NCBI GenBank assembly: GCA_030762935.1
Contig: CM060900.1
Coordinates: 403,333,632 to 403,397,631 of the forward strand
Source of the DNA: Hymenopus coronatus
Taxonomy: Eukaryota > Arthropoda > Insecta > Mantodea > Hymenopodidae
Length of the DNA stretch: 64,000 nt
Direction of reading: 5' to 3'
Made by a program: the position numbers and the translations under genes. This document shows, piece by piece, positions 12,463 to 23,300 of the stretch (its first letter is position 1; each line of letters begins with the position of its first letter). Below the pieces are notes generated by a model, which saw only the letters and a program-made list of their open reading frames with translations, was not told where the DNA came from and did not search any database.

Positions 12463-12606
12463 GTTGATCTGACGAGCTAAAAGTCAATGCTTAAGTCTGC
12501 AAATGCGCAGTCTTAAGGAAACACTTAAGACTTAACTTTGGAATGAAGATCTGTATCTGCTTAAGACTGAGCTTAAAATAAGCCATGACTATGAATTCGG
12601 CCCTTA

Positions 12607-13282
12607 GGAATGCTATTTTGAGCATTTGTGTGCTAAATCATCGTTTACTACTATTCCAATCATGTTGACATTCTTTTTGTAGATAACAATTACACTTCTC
12701 TGATTCTTCTATTTGTCCTAGTGACATTTTTTTGCATAATTTATGGAGTTCTCTCCAAAAACGTCACATAGGTTTCTATAGCCTTGTGCACTACAAATTG
12801 TATCTGATCAAAGGCTAATAAAAATCTATCTATTTAATCAATATAACTTATGTGATAGTGAAAGTCTGTATTATGAAGATAATTTTAAATTAAAATTAAT
12901 GTAAATATACTACAGGGCATTCAAGTTGATAAATAGGTAGCCCCAAATAAACTCTCAACACATGGTATGCATGATTCAATTGTAAAAAACAAATATCCAG
13001 TTATTTTCAGGAGAAAAATAAACTAAACAGATGCATCACGTTGTGCATTATGGGTGTGACCAATACCGTCTAAATAGGTAGGCCTCACAACACCACTGTG
13101 ACATCAAGTACAAGAGGCGATCGCTTGCTTAGCATTGACATGCACTCCATCAATGTTAAATACTGGTTTGTGTGCGCAAAACACATGAACAAATAATGTT
13201 TTACTCTTCTTAATATATAGAAGTCAGTGAATGCCTGTGAATGTATGTATTAATGTACATATACACATGCATGTACTATCCA
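12607..13282. other. Unassigned non-coding DNA
   Basis: No gene or repeat boundary recognised between the Harbinger right end and the next TIR element. Confidence 0.4.
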
Positions 13283-13768
13283 CCCAACACAAGAAGGCAA
13301 GCGGGGCCTGAGTGGAGAGTGAGTGAGGGGGGGGCTTGAACTGTTATCTGGTCATGTACTAGTGGATCTGTTTACATTTACTATGTATGTATTACCTACT
13401 GCTGTCAGATCTAATGCTCATTTTAGTAACTGCAGTGATGTATTATGCATTATTTGGCTCTCGCTGCTAACACGCACTATGGCATATAGTACTACAGTTA
13501 TATAATATTTTGTTACTTTTATTCTTGGTTTAATATTTAAATACTTAAATGCAGAGAGTGTCAACCACAGCAGCGAAGATGAGGACTTCTCCGACTCGGA
13601 TCTTGCACGACAACTGGACTTCTAGCTATGTGTGGGTTATGTGACAACACTGCAGTATTTTAGATGAACATAGCATTGTTGTTATATCCAGATGTTGAGC
13701 ATAAACATCATGCGGATAGCAAAAGTGTTTACGTTACGCATTCCTCTACCTTGCCTTCTTGTGTTGGG
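13283..13768. mobile_element. 486-bp MITE-like element with 19-bp perfect TIRs
   Basis: The 19-mer CCCAACACAAGAAGGCAAG at 13,283-13,301 is repeated in perfect inversion at 13,750-13,768. Just outside, both flanks contain ATGCATGTAC-like sequence. The interior has a frame near 13,558-13,626 reading SSEDEDFSDSDLARQLDF then stop, which looks like the C terminus of a transposon protein kept in an internally deleted copy. No clear target duplication. Superfamily not assigned. Confidence 0.7.
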
Positions 13769-13857
13769 TCATCAGTATGCATGTACGTATGTATGTGTAA
13801 TAGAATTCTACACTGACATAACTCGGCACAGATAATTTTTGACAAGGTGAAAAATGC

Positions 13858-14440
13858 TGTCCAGCTTATAATTCATGTTCCATTCTATATTTCACTCGCA
13901 TGACTTTCTCTGCACATTCTCCAGCATACTATGATAACACGGGTTTATTCTTCATGTTAATCCAGATATCCAGTAAACCTCGGCAGTTGTGCGCCCTTAA
14001 GCACTATTACTACTACTACTAGATATCCAGTCACACAATTTGAACAGATTTAACCCTTAGTTATTTTAGATTAAAATTCCATATTCCATTTGATGTTATA
14101 TTCACAAAGCTTTCTCTACACTTTCTCTAATGACTATGATGATAATGATTATTCTTCATGCTAATTGAGATATCCATTTACAAAATTCCAAGAGTTAAAC
14201 CTTAGTTACTGTCTAGCTTACAATTTGACATTCTGTTTGATATTACTTTCACAGGACTTTCTCTACACCTTTTCAAACACACTAAAGCAAGAACTTATTC
14301 TTCCCATTAACCGAGGTATCAATTTACACTCATTCAACAGAATTGGCCTTAGTTGCTGTCTAGCTTAGAATTAGATATTCATTTGATGTTACATTCAAAG
14401 GGAGTTTTCTACACATTCTCCAACACAGTATGCTATTTTA
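13858..14440. repeat. Degenerate tandem repeat, period about 145-150 bp, four units
   Basis: The block TTTGATGTTATATTCAC followed by ACTTTCTCTACACTTTCT recurs near 13,885, 14,090, 14,233 and 14,383, each followed by a TTCTTC and ATTAA segment and then CTTAGTTACTGTCTAGCTTA or a variant. The larger first interval is explained by the 46-bp insertion at 13,975-14,020. Confidence 0.65.
13975..14020 (+). mobile_element. 46-bp 5'-truncated retroposon with 11-bp TSD
   Basis: AGATATCCAGT occurs at 13,964-13,974 and again at 14,021-14,031, exactly flanking AAACCTCGGCAGTTGTGCGC and a tail of ACT repeats. Target duplication plus a microsatellite tail is the structure of a LINE-mobilised insertion that was almost wholly truncated. 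Confidence 0.7.
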
Positions 14441-15400
14441 ATATAAATAGCATATTTTACTGAACACCTGCAAATTTCCTAAAGATTTGTGATCATAGAT
14501 TTAAATATGGAATAGTTGTTCAATAATAGTCTACCTACTTTAGGACAAGTGCTAGTTAAAACTGTGTTGTAGGTATAAACCGTCAACACCGGTGATTTTG
14601 GCTAGTGAAGTTGAATAGATAAAAAAGGAAAGTAACAAGGAAAGTAGTTAAACAGGGTCCCATATAAGTTTATAATGGTTGCACTTATCTCTTACTTAAA
14701 ATTACAATAAAATTTAATAAGCAAAAGCCTATACAAAATGGGCTTTAAAAGCATGATGCTTATCATAAAAAACTTATTTAAAAATGAATTTATTTACTTT
14801 CATATCTTTTTTATTTGAAATTTTTTTATCAATCTATGTCCATAAAGCTTAATGCATGTCTGCATGTTCCTGCATACTTACAACTATGTATTTTTACCAA
14901 ATCCGTCATTCATATTCCTTAGAAAAACACAAAACACTATACCGACATAAAAATACCTCCTGTGGAGGAATGGACAGAAAAAAATGTTTGGAAAGAGGAT
15001 TTGGGGGATTTTTAGTTCGAAATGTGTTTATTCTTTTATGCTCAAAAATTCTAATCCAGTTAACAAGGAAACTTTCTTCAGTGTAAACCCATGTGAAGAA
15101 ACAAAAGAAAAAGAATGTTGCACTTAACAACAGTCAATATATTTTTGGTTAGGTACTGAAAAAAATTCACAGCAGTGAAATATTAGTGCTCACAAAAGAT
15201 AAATGATTTTCAGTAACGGACATGCCTCTGCTGGATTTGAAAGATAGCTGGGTAGATAAAATATTCCTTTTAACAACTTAAATGCAGCAAAACATATTAA
15301 AACTATATATTTTATAAATTGGGAAAGAATAGAAAACTTAGTTATGCCAAAAACAAAAACTGTCAGACTTGATCATCTACTCAGTTCCCTTAAAGTAAAA
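14441..15400. other. Unassigned AT-rich non-coding DNA
   Basis: No recognised coding sequence. The overlapping short frames at 14,856-15,130 on both strands are not persuasive. Confidence 0.4.
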
Positions 15401-16160
15401 TAAACTCCCTTATGGCTTACTAAATTTAACAGGTTAGGGTTTTTTTTTTTTTTTTTTTTGCAATATCATTTATTTTGTGTTGCTTTAACAGCATGGTCAT
15501 ATCACGACCTTTCAAATTGTACATAAAATAATTATTTATACACTGTTAAAATACAAAATGGTTACATTTATCACCACCTACAGGTTTTTCTAAGATTGGG
15601 AGGTAGCTTATAACCTTAGTGATTTGCTAAATTCAACATATTGTCTTCTTCTTTTGCAAAATTAATTCCCTAATGGTTGCTAAATCTAACAGGTTTGTAT
15701 CATTGCCTACACTGCAGTAAGATTAAGGTATAATTACTTTTCTTATGATTTGCTAAATGTTTAAGGTTATATAGGTGGAGATAAGGTTATGGTAGCATTA
15801 CCTCCCCAATGGACTCAATAAATCTGAACAGGTTAGGTATAATTATTGCTCTGCATTGTTATAGTTTGCTTTTAATCTAGAATTCTACAGTGACATTGAA
15901 TATCAATTACAGCTGCATCTAAGGTTTTTTAGCATTACACTACCAATGACTTCCTGAACTAAATACAGAAGAGGTTAGGTTAACTACTTTCCCGCAATTG
16001 TATTGCTCTAAACATGGTAATAATTAATTATTATTATTATTATTATTAACAATAATTATATTTTATTCTTATTTATAACTGCAGACATGTGAACAACAGT
16101 ATTAATCTGCAATGGTTTCCTAAAGGCAACAGGTTAGGTTTACATTCTATATTATGGATT
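15400..16160. repeat. Degenerate repeat carrying AACAGGTTAGGT phrases
   Basis: The phrase (C)TAAAT..AACAGGTTAGGT or a close variant appears near 15,418, 15,684, 15,822, 15,960 and 16,126, often preceded by CC.AATGG and followed by CTGCA or ATTGTATTGCT segments. This is a decayed repeat of roughly 140-bp unit (first interval longer). The phrase contains AGGTTAGGTT, similar to the insect telomere repeat TTAGG, but in isolated pairs only. Confidence 0.5.
16024..16051. repeat. ATT microsatellite
   Basis: Short run of TTA/ATT trinucleotides. Confidence 0.8.
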
Positions 16161-16978
16161 CGTATTCACTTATTACTATTTGCAAAATTCTTGCATTTCT
16201 TATAATTAATATGTTAAATATGTTGTAATTAATCTTACCACAGAATAATTCATAGCTTTATAGCTTTCCCTTTGAATGGCATGCAACATTTCTGTCGCAT
16301 AACCTCTAGTTTCAGAAACTTGAACACACAAATTTTATTATCCAGATCATAATTTCCTTTGCACACAACAGTTAAGCACCATTATTACTCTAAAAAATGC
16401 ACTGCAATAATCACATACAATTAGCAAGAATGCTAAAGTAATTCTCTTAATAATCCTTCAAACGAACTTGTAGGTATTGATGAAATGGTAGTTTGCCTCC
16501 AAGACATAACAGGAAACGGTAAAGGCAGCTGTTAGGCCTTCCAGTATCTAGAGAGTGTTGGTGCAACACATATATACCCATTTCCTATAAAAAGTTTTAT
16601 TATTCAGTGGGCTTTTCTTCATTTGTAAAAATGTTATTCCAATTAATTATGTAGCCATATACACATTATGACCTTTCTTATTACAGGTGTGACTCAAAAA
16701 CAGTGTGTTACTTTCTTGGTTAGTTACTGAGAAATAGAAGTACTTGCAGTAAGAATTTTTAGGTGGTTTCAGAGATGAGTCCTCTAATTCCATTTCCTTC
16801 AGCTTATCAATCAATGTGCAGAAAATGTGAGCATCCCAACATAAACTACCAAGTTTACAGTGCTGATGAACTTGACACTAGAGTCATAGCTTAACAAAAT
16901 AAAATGATCTGATAACCACAAAGATTTATTAAAATGGTGCAATTCTGAAAATATGTTTATCATTCTTCCTATTAATGC
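16161..16978. other. Unassigned non-coding DNA
   Basis: No gene recognised before the Tc1 left TIR. Confidence 0.4.
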
Positions 16979-17146
16979 TACAGGGTGGACCGAAAGTTTC
17001 ACACCCGTAGTTTTCAGAAATAACACCTTTAAATAATAATTAGGCAATTTATTTTTTCAACATCATGAACATCATGTATCTGTCTAACACACACCAAATT
17101 TAGAACTTTGTATGTCTGCCGTTGTTGGCATGGCATGCAATAATCG

Positions 17147-17997
17147 TCATGCAAAACTTTCCACCAAATCCTTGGTGGTGTTCTGGTCGATGCTTTCCCA
17201 TTCCTCTTGAACCCTGGTAATTAATTGATCCTTGTTTCGTGGTCTGGGTTGTCTAAAATCACTATCTTGAAGTTTGGCCCACAAGTTCTCAATGACATTG
17301 AGATCAGGCAAATTTCCTGGCCAGTCAATCCAAACGTTATTGAAGTGCTCCTTTATCACCTTCATGGTTGTCTTCGCAGCATGAGCTGTTGCCCCATCCT
17401 GCATCAAATCACGCATATTACCCTTGGGAAACTGGAAGGGGTCATCCATAGTCTTCTTGAATATTGGCAAAATTGACAGTCTGATTTTGTGGGACAATGT
17501 GCAACTCTGTTTTCCCATACCATGATATGCCACCTGCAACCATGATTTTCAGGGAACATTTTGGAACAAGGACTGGTGAAATACTGGAAGGATCATTCGT
17601 ACGGATCCTACAATTTTGTCTGTTTGGTTCGGAGTTGAGTTCAATGGGGCTTTCATCTGTAAAAAGGATATGTGCCCTTTTTACACGTCCTTCTGGAGTG
17701 TCGTCAACAAAACCTTCCTAGATTAATCTTACACAAAATTTCATTCGATCATTGATTTTTTTTTTTTTCACTGAGCAAAGGCTTGACTGGCTCCTTATAT
17801 GCAGTTTTACCCCAATCAGTGGACCTTACATAGCGCCTCACTGTTGTGACCCCAATTTTCTTCCCACTGTCTAGGAATTCAGTTTCTTGACAACGCTTCG
17901 TATACCGCAACTTTATCCTTACAAATCCCTCTGATCCTTCTTTTTGTATTTGGAGTAACTTTAGATGGTCTACCACTTCATTTTTCATCCTCAACAT
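17147..17997 (-). pseudogene. Tc1-like transposase
   Basis: The N-terminal part (17,997-17,749) has an HTH-like reading ending in VKPLLSEKK. A shifted middle reads GRVKRAHILFTDESPIEL, with the first catalytic Asp. The C-terminal open frame (17,539-17,147) has MQDGATAHAAK with the second Asp and WPGNLPDLNVIENLW with the Glu. By my count 35 residues separate the second Asp and the Glu. About 283 residues are covered against 330-350 usual, so the N-terminus is probably lost or frameshifted. At least two frame changes and a stop after RLI make it inactive. Confidence 0.85.
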
Positions 17998-18156
17998 AAC
18001 CCTCCTCTTTTCTAGTCCACTTTCTCAGTGTTTCTGTCAACCTTCAGACATTGTTTAATTTATTTTATTGACATCCTTTATGCACTAAGAACTTGAATTT
18101 TTGTGTGTAAATATTCCCTTGCTGTGGGTGACATCTGTTGAAAAAAAAAAAAAAAA

Positions 18157-18322
18157 TGATTTAAGAACCTATACCCATTGATAAATTAATTAACAATAAT
18201 AAAGACAAAAGAAATCTAAAGGGTCCGAAAGTTTCTCACTGATTTAAGAACCTATGCCCATTGATAAATTAATTAACAATAATAAAGACAAAAGAAATCT
18301 AAAGGGTCCGAAAGTTTCTCAC
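18157..18322. repeat. 83-bp tandem duplication inside the Tc1 element
   Basis: Copy 1 is 18,157-18,239 and copy 2 is 18,240-18,322; they differ at a single A/G position by eye. Each ends in GGGTCCGAAAGTTTCTCAC, which resembles the inner half of the TIR. Confidence 0.9.
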
Positions 18323-18713
18323 CCGGGTGAGAAATTTATGGTTTATTTTAACCCATGCCGTGATGTGCAAATTAACAGCTGTGTAAACATTTCTTAATTG
18401 AATGCAGATCAGTTACTTGAAGATAAATACCACCTGAAATTTCATTCTTTAACTCACCTTTAAGCTTCACAATAACCAGCTTCCCTCGAAGAGTAAGAAA
18501 AAACATGTATCGAACATAACGTCTAGCACATCTAAACGTCACACTCACAATACGTAAACAATGGAAATAACAGTAATGGGAATCAATACAATACATTGTT
18601 GTCTTACAAGAGGTATAATAGGCGCCAAAAGGCGATTGAATTTAAAACTGAGAAACAAAGCAAATGGCACGCTGAAATGTTTGGGGAGTGAGAAACGTTT
18701 GGTCCACCCTGTA

Positions 18714-19630
18714 CATTCACAGCTAAAACAATTTTAAACTTTTAAACTTAAGGTTCACTTATGTATGAAATGGCCCTTGTACTTACAAAATAGAAACTAA
18801 CCTTCACAGGAGGGTTACAGATCCAAATAACACACGAGAATGTAAACTGAGTAATTATAAATAAAATGGCATTTTCTATACAGGATATTCCATGTTGACC
18901 AACCAGTTTTCAGACACAACTACTCCACTCTTCTCCTAAAAGAACATCCCATGGCTATGCTATGTGGCTTATTGCCCTCAATATTGGGCTATGCTTAACC
19001 CTACAATGGTCAGGCCCTAATTTTGACACGGTCATATGAATAAAAGGTGCCAGTAACTTTTTAAAAACTTTTATTGATTTTTGTGAATGTATTTCATCAT
19101 TCTTTTAAACAGGGTCCATTAAGTTGTCTACTTTTTATTTTCAAGATAGTACAGTTTATTTTTAATCCTAATAACACTAATGGTACATTAGCATAAACAA
19201 ACAGTGCGGTATTGACAAAAAAGGCAGATGTTAAAATATAGTATGAATGAAGAAAACAACTTATTACATCAAAATATAGCATATAAACAGTTTTTACTTA
19301 TCATAATATAGGATGGTTATTTCTTTCTGTTTTTCCTATTTTACATTATCCTATATTTCTTACAATGTAGAGTAACTAAAAGACAAGTGAAACAGTTGCT
19401 CATAAAGTGGAGAGAATAAGGATACATAAAATTAAAGGAAGAGTATATGCAAGGGAGGAATTTATATAATTCATTTCTGGAACAAAAGAAAATAAACTGG
19501 ATAAAAAACATTACAGTAATTTGATATGGGTCAGAAATGAAAATAATGCAAATGAGGGATGGAAGGTTATGAAATCAATGTATAATAAATATGTAACAAA
19601 ACCCAGGATATAAAAATGAGAATGGGCGGA
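18714..19630. other. Unassigned AT-rich non-coding DNA
   Basis: No recognised gene or repeat. The frames here are short and of biased composition. Confidence 0.4.
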
Positions 19631-19639
19631 ATATTTTAA

Positions 19640-21760
19640 AAAATTGAATGAGGGGGTGTACAACTGAGATAGGAAATTGGGAAATAAGTAATAACTATGT
19701 AGATGTACTTGATTATGTAATAAGAAGTGAAGAAATAATTCAGCAGGTGAAATTAATGAAGAGAAATCAAGCAACTGGAATAGATGGAATCCCGATAGAG
19801 TTCCTTAAATAAATAGAGCATTGAAATAAATAGAGTTAAGCTTCTAGTAGACTTATTTAACACAATTGAAGTGTTAGAGTTATGTACCAGAAAAGTGGAG
19901 GAAAGCAATCACACATCCAATTTACAAAGGCAAGGGTAGTGTTGACAAACCAAACTATAGAGGCATTGCATTACTATCAAATGTAGGAACAATTTTTACT
20001 GGCATTATGGCAAGTAGGGATCAAAATGGATTGAAGAATATAATATTCTCTCAGAATTTCAGATGGGCTTCAGAAAAGGGAGGAGAACAATTGATAATTT
20101 ATTTATAATATAAACATTGGTGGATAAATATTTGAAAGACAAAAGGAAAGTTATACATGGCTTTTGTGGATTTAGAGAAAGCATACAATCTAATACGCTA
20201 CAATTGTTGTGGCATAAGTTGTTGGCCAAAGGAGTGAGTAAACAAATGGTGCACAACCTTAAAGCATTATATAAAAAGAACACTTTTTGTATAAGAGTGG
20301 AGGATGGGGTTGTAACAAGAGAAATTCAACGAGAGAAAGGTCTTGGGCAAGGATATAAGTTAAGTCCGGTCCTATTTAATCTATAGATGATGTATTAATG
20401 GAAATTGGGAGGAACAATAACTCTAAGCCAAAAATTAATAATATTCAGATTCCAGGATTACTGTTTGCAGATGATCTAGTTTAGGTACAGTTACAGTGAA
20501 TGGCTTAAAACAACCCTTGCAAGCATTAAATAATTACTGTAAAGAAGCAGTTTAAAAGTGAACCATGACAAAACGATTGTAGTGTTCAAAAAAGGGGGGA
20601 AATTGAGCAAATATGAAAGATGGAAGAATGAGAACAAAAATGAGTACAGGGTAGTGAGAGAAGTATTTATCTAGAAGTTAAAATAGACAGTGGTGGCAAT
20701 TGGGAAAAACAAAAGAAATTTGCATTGGCAAAAGGAAAAGGAGCTTTATCAGCTATTAGAAGTTGCAAATACAAAGTACCTAATATAAATATTAGATAAT
20801 GAGAAAAAGTGTACAATATGGTGGTTGAGGCAAAAATGCTATATGGGATAAAAGTATGGGGATTAGGAGGAGGATGGGAAGTTATAGATAAGGTACATAG
20901 GAAACTTTGTAAAGAAATACTTGGGTTACCAAATGCAACTGTTAGGCAGGTAGCACAAATAGAGCTGGGTAGAGTAGCAAGTAAGCGAAAAATTATGGGA
21001 AAGGCATTTGGTATAGAATATGAAATTGGAAGAGGGGAATTTGTTAAAACAGTGTTTAGGATCTTTGAAGTTTTCTCAGGCATCCAGTCAGGTGTAGTTT
21101 TGGTGAGGCACCAATGTTTCGGGAGCATACATTGTTCCCACCTTCAGGGTTATTGAATGAATTGAACTGATGTGGCCTTCTTATATAGATATTTTCGTGG
21201 GTTCCATGTGGGCCAATCAGCACACCGAGGCATGGCTGGTGAGGTGGAATGGAGCATGGACGTGTAATAAAACATTGCCATTCAAACTTTGAAGATGTAC
21301 GCCACCAGGAAAGCTACAGCTCTTATATCAAGAGAAAAATTTAAAAACAAGGGATGAATAGACTGTCTCAGAAATAACTTGGAAATTAGTGAGTTAGGGG
21401 AAATGTGGAGAAGAAGAGAATAATGTGAATAATTTCTGGAAGTTGGCAAGGAAAAGATTTGAGGATACAGAAATACAAAAAATATTTAGAGAGATAGATG
21501 AAAAGAGATATTTAGTTTTTTATATACCAATGAAAGACTCGTGGGGAAGGGAAAAGTATACAGATGTGACAAATAAAGAGGAGCAAGAAAGTATTGCATG
21601 GCTGAGAGCAGGAATATAGAGGTTTAAGGAAGGGTATTCCACAAAACCAGTGACCTATATGTGGCAGAAATGAAGATATGGAACATGTATTATTTAAATG
21701 TAACGGACCAAAGTTTGGAGAAAAGAGTATATTAATAAGAAATGGTTTAAAATAGAAATG
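19640..21760 (+). pseudogene. Decayed non-LTR retrotransposon ORF2 (RT to C-terminal zinc motif)
   Basis: Reading across frameshifts gives TGIDGIPIEFLK, WRKAITHPIYKGKG, NYRGIALLSNVGTIFTGIMA, EFQMGFRKGRRTIDNLF, YMAFVDLEKAYN (RT motif A region, near 20,155), GLGQGYKLSPVLFNL and LLFADDLV. The next segment at 20,809 gives KMLYGIKVWGLGGGW. The C-terminal CCHC-like motif near 21,650 reads PICGRNEDMEHVLFKCNGPK. This order is that of insect LINE ORF2 proteins. The sequence is broken by a Penelope-like insertion at about 21,062-21,330. No function can remain. Confidence 0.8.
21062..21330 (-). mobile_element. Penelope-like element terminal repeat with hammerhead-like core
   Basis: On the minus strand the order is CTGATTGG (CCAAT box, 21,213-21,220), TATATAAG (TATA box near 21,180-21,187), then CCCTGAAGG, stem GGGA...TCCC and GAAACATTGGTG at 21,107-21,150. 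Penelope-like terminal repeats are known to carry promoters and short hammerhead ribozymes with CUGANGA and GAAA core boxes. The same layout is seen at 33,260-33,340 plus 27,738-27,845, and at 36,143-36,220 plus 37,669-37,778. Here the last core base of CUGANGA is G, so cleavage is doubtful. Borders are estimated from where the host LINE reading stops and resumes. Confidence 0.6.
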
Positions 21761-22039
21761 TAGTGGTAGTTGAAAGGTTTCAAAAAGACAGTAAGAAGAT
21801 TGGACAATTCTTATACAAAGTTTAAATATAACTGGGTATGGACAGTAAATAGAGATAAAATGGTGTAATAAACTAGTATTAATAATCTATTGTAAAATAT
21901 GAATATGACTGATAAAGAGCCAGGGCTGAACACCAATCATATTCACCTGTATACAGCTTGGCATAAATAAACAAAAATATTTCTAGCTCAAAACTTGCAA
22001 AGTCCTCATGACATCATTCTACAATGTTCCAAATAAAAA

Positions 22040-23300
22040 TTCTTTTTATACTTATTGAAGCTGTGTCTTGTCATTCTGGAGCTCATCTTTGGTTTAGCAA
22101 GCTTGCATATAACACAACGCTTCTTTTCAGAAAGTTCTGCTGCTGCTGCTGCTTCTTCCTGTGCACCTTTGAGTTTCTGGTCTGTATTTTTGGAGCTTCA
22201 ACCATAATTATCTATGCAATCCTATTGAATACACGCTCCTGCATAAAAGCTCTTCAATTACCAGTTGCTCAGACAAAGTTCTAAGGAACTATTTCCTCTT
22301 GTTCACCTCTAGTGCATTGCCTACTATTTGAGCATTTATGCCAATGATAAATAGCTTGGCAAAGAAACCAGCTAGTTGCCAACATTTTGTATTTCTGGCC
22401 ACGTTATAACTTGCATAAATCTCATCCAAAGTATGCACTCCACCTCTTTGTCTCATTAAAGAAAGACAGCATCACACAGGTTTAGCGCTTTCTCCAGTGT
22501 GATCAATTGAGTCAACTGTATGCATACTTGAATCTACAAGCACATTTTGGGTTTACTGACAAATGTAAGAGACCGAAGCAGCATGTTCATGAAAGTCCAA
22601 CATTGAAGACTTATTTCCCTGTTTTATATTCAATAACTCAGCTGACAAATATCTTTAATTTTTTATATTTTTTTTTTACTGTCCCAACATATGACAATTT
22701 ATTTTTCTTCAAATCAGTAACTAATTCCATATCTGTAAACCAGTTTTCATTGGTTATATTATGGCCAGTATTATAAACAGGCTGCACCAAACACTTAACA
22801 TCTTCTGCAGGTTTGTTGCTTACAGAAAATAGTCCCTCAGGATGCTTCTCTACATAAATTGCAAAATTATGGCTACAATCAGCATCCGCCAGAGTATATA
22901 TTATCTTATTGCCTTATTTGGCTGGCTTTGATGGGAAGTACTGCTTAGATTTCATTTCCCACAAGAGGCTTCAAGCTTTTCATCGATCATTACACATGCC
23001 CCAAGAGAATACCTTTTCTCATAGTTTCCAAGAAAGGATGAAAACATTTCTCGGATTGCTGTTAAGTTGTCTAAAATTTTTTCACTCCTCTCTTGTACTT
23101 CTGTCATCAAAATGGAGGCACCACAGAAGGAATTTGAATCATATCAGATTCAATACACAACAGAATTTTTCAACTCCATTGCCATCTGTGCCCCAGAGAT
23201 CTTCTAGCAATATTCTATTTGCATGGAAAACACTGGATAAATACAAAAGTCCCAAACATGCCTTTAAGGTGAGTGAAAGGTGGAATTTAGATTTTCCACA
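22040..23300 (-). pseudogene. piggyBac-like transposase
   Basis: Minus-strand reading in order: LLEDLWGTDGNGVEKF and CLHFDDRST (N-terminal DDE_Tnp_1_7 part), EKILDNLTAIREMFSSFLGN, MIDEKLEA with the first catalytic Asp, YFPSKPAK, AIYVEKHPEGLF, LVQPVYNTGHNITNENWFTD, RGGVHTLDEIYASYNVARNT and the C-terminal cysteine-rich KKRCVICKLAKPKMSS. The second Asp of TDNWF is replaced (NENWF), and GGVDTLD reads GGVHTLD. With stops and frameshifts the copy is dead. I did not find TTAA-flanked ends. Confidence 0.85.

Larger units (their letters stand above)
6211..12603. mobile_element. PIF/Harbinger DNA transposon, full length, degraded
   Basis: The left end GGGCCGAAGTCATAGTCATG (6,211) matches the inverted right end, which reads GGGCCGAATTCATAGTCATG on the minus strand from 12,603. 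The flanks are TAA at 6,208-6,210 and TTA at 12,604-12,606, consistent with the TWA trinucleotide duplicated by this superfamily apart from one change. Both ends carry several CTTAAG palindromes just inside the TIR. The element holds two convergent spliced genes, a Myb/SANT-like gene (plus) and the DDE transposase (minus), the two proteins known to be needed by PIF/Harbinger elements. A SINE at 9,179-9,428 is nested inside. Confidence 0.85.
16981..18711. mobile_element. Tc1/mariner transposon, complete, inactive
   Basis: The left end CAGGGTGGACCGAAAGTTTC at 16,981 pairs with the right end, which on the minus strand reads CAGGGTGGACCAAACGTTTC from 18,711. A TA dinucleotide flanks each side (16,979-16,980 and 18,712-18,713), as expected for this superfamily. 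The minus strand encodes a broken transposase at 17,147-17,997. An 83-bp tandem duplication lies at 18,157-18,322, between the transposase start and the right TIR. Confidence 0.9.

Noticed and set aside
12940..13250. Possible mariner fragment
   Set aside because: A few TIR-like bases and a short frame were seen, but no transposase motif or paired end.
15960..16145. Interstitial telomere array
   Set aside because: Only two TTAGG units in a row occur at any point; the phrase belongs to a longer decayed repeat.
18372..18596. 74-codon minus-strand frame as a Tc1 transposase N-terminus
   Set aside because: The reading shows no HTH motif and is out of line with the transposase start at 17,997; probably chance within the element's 5' region.
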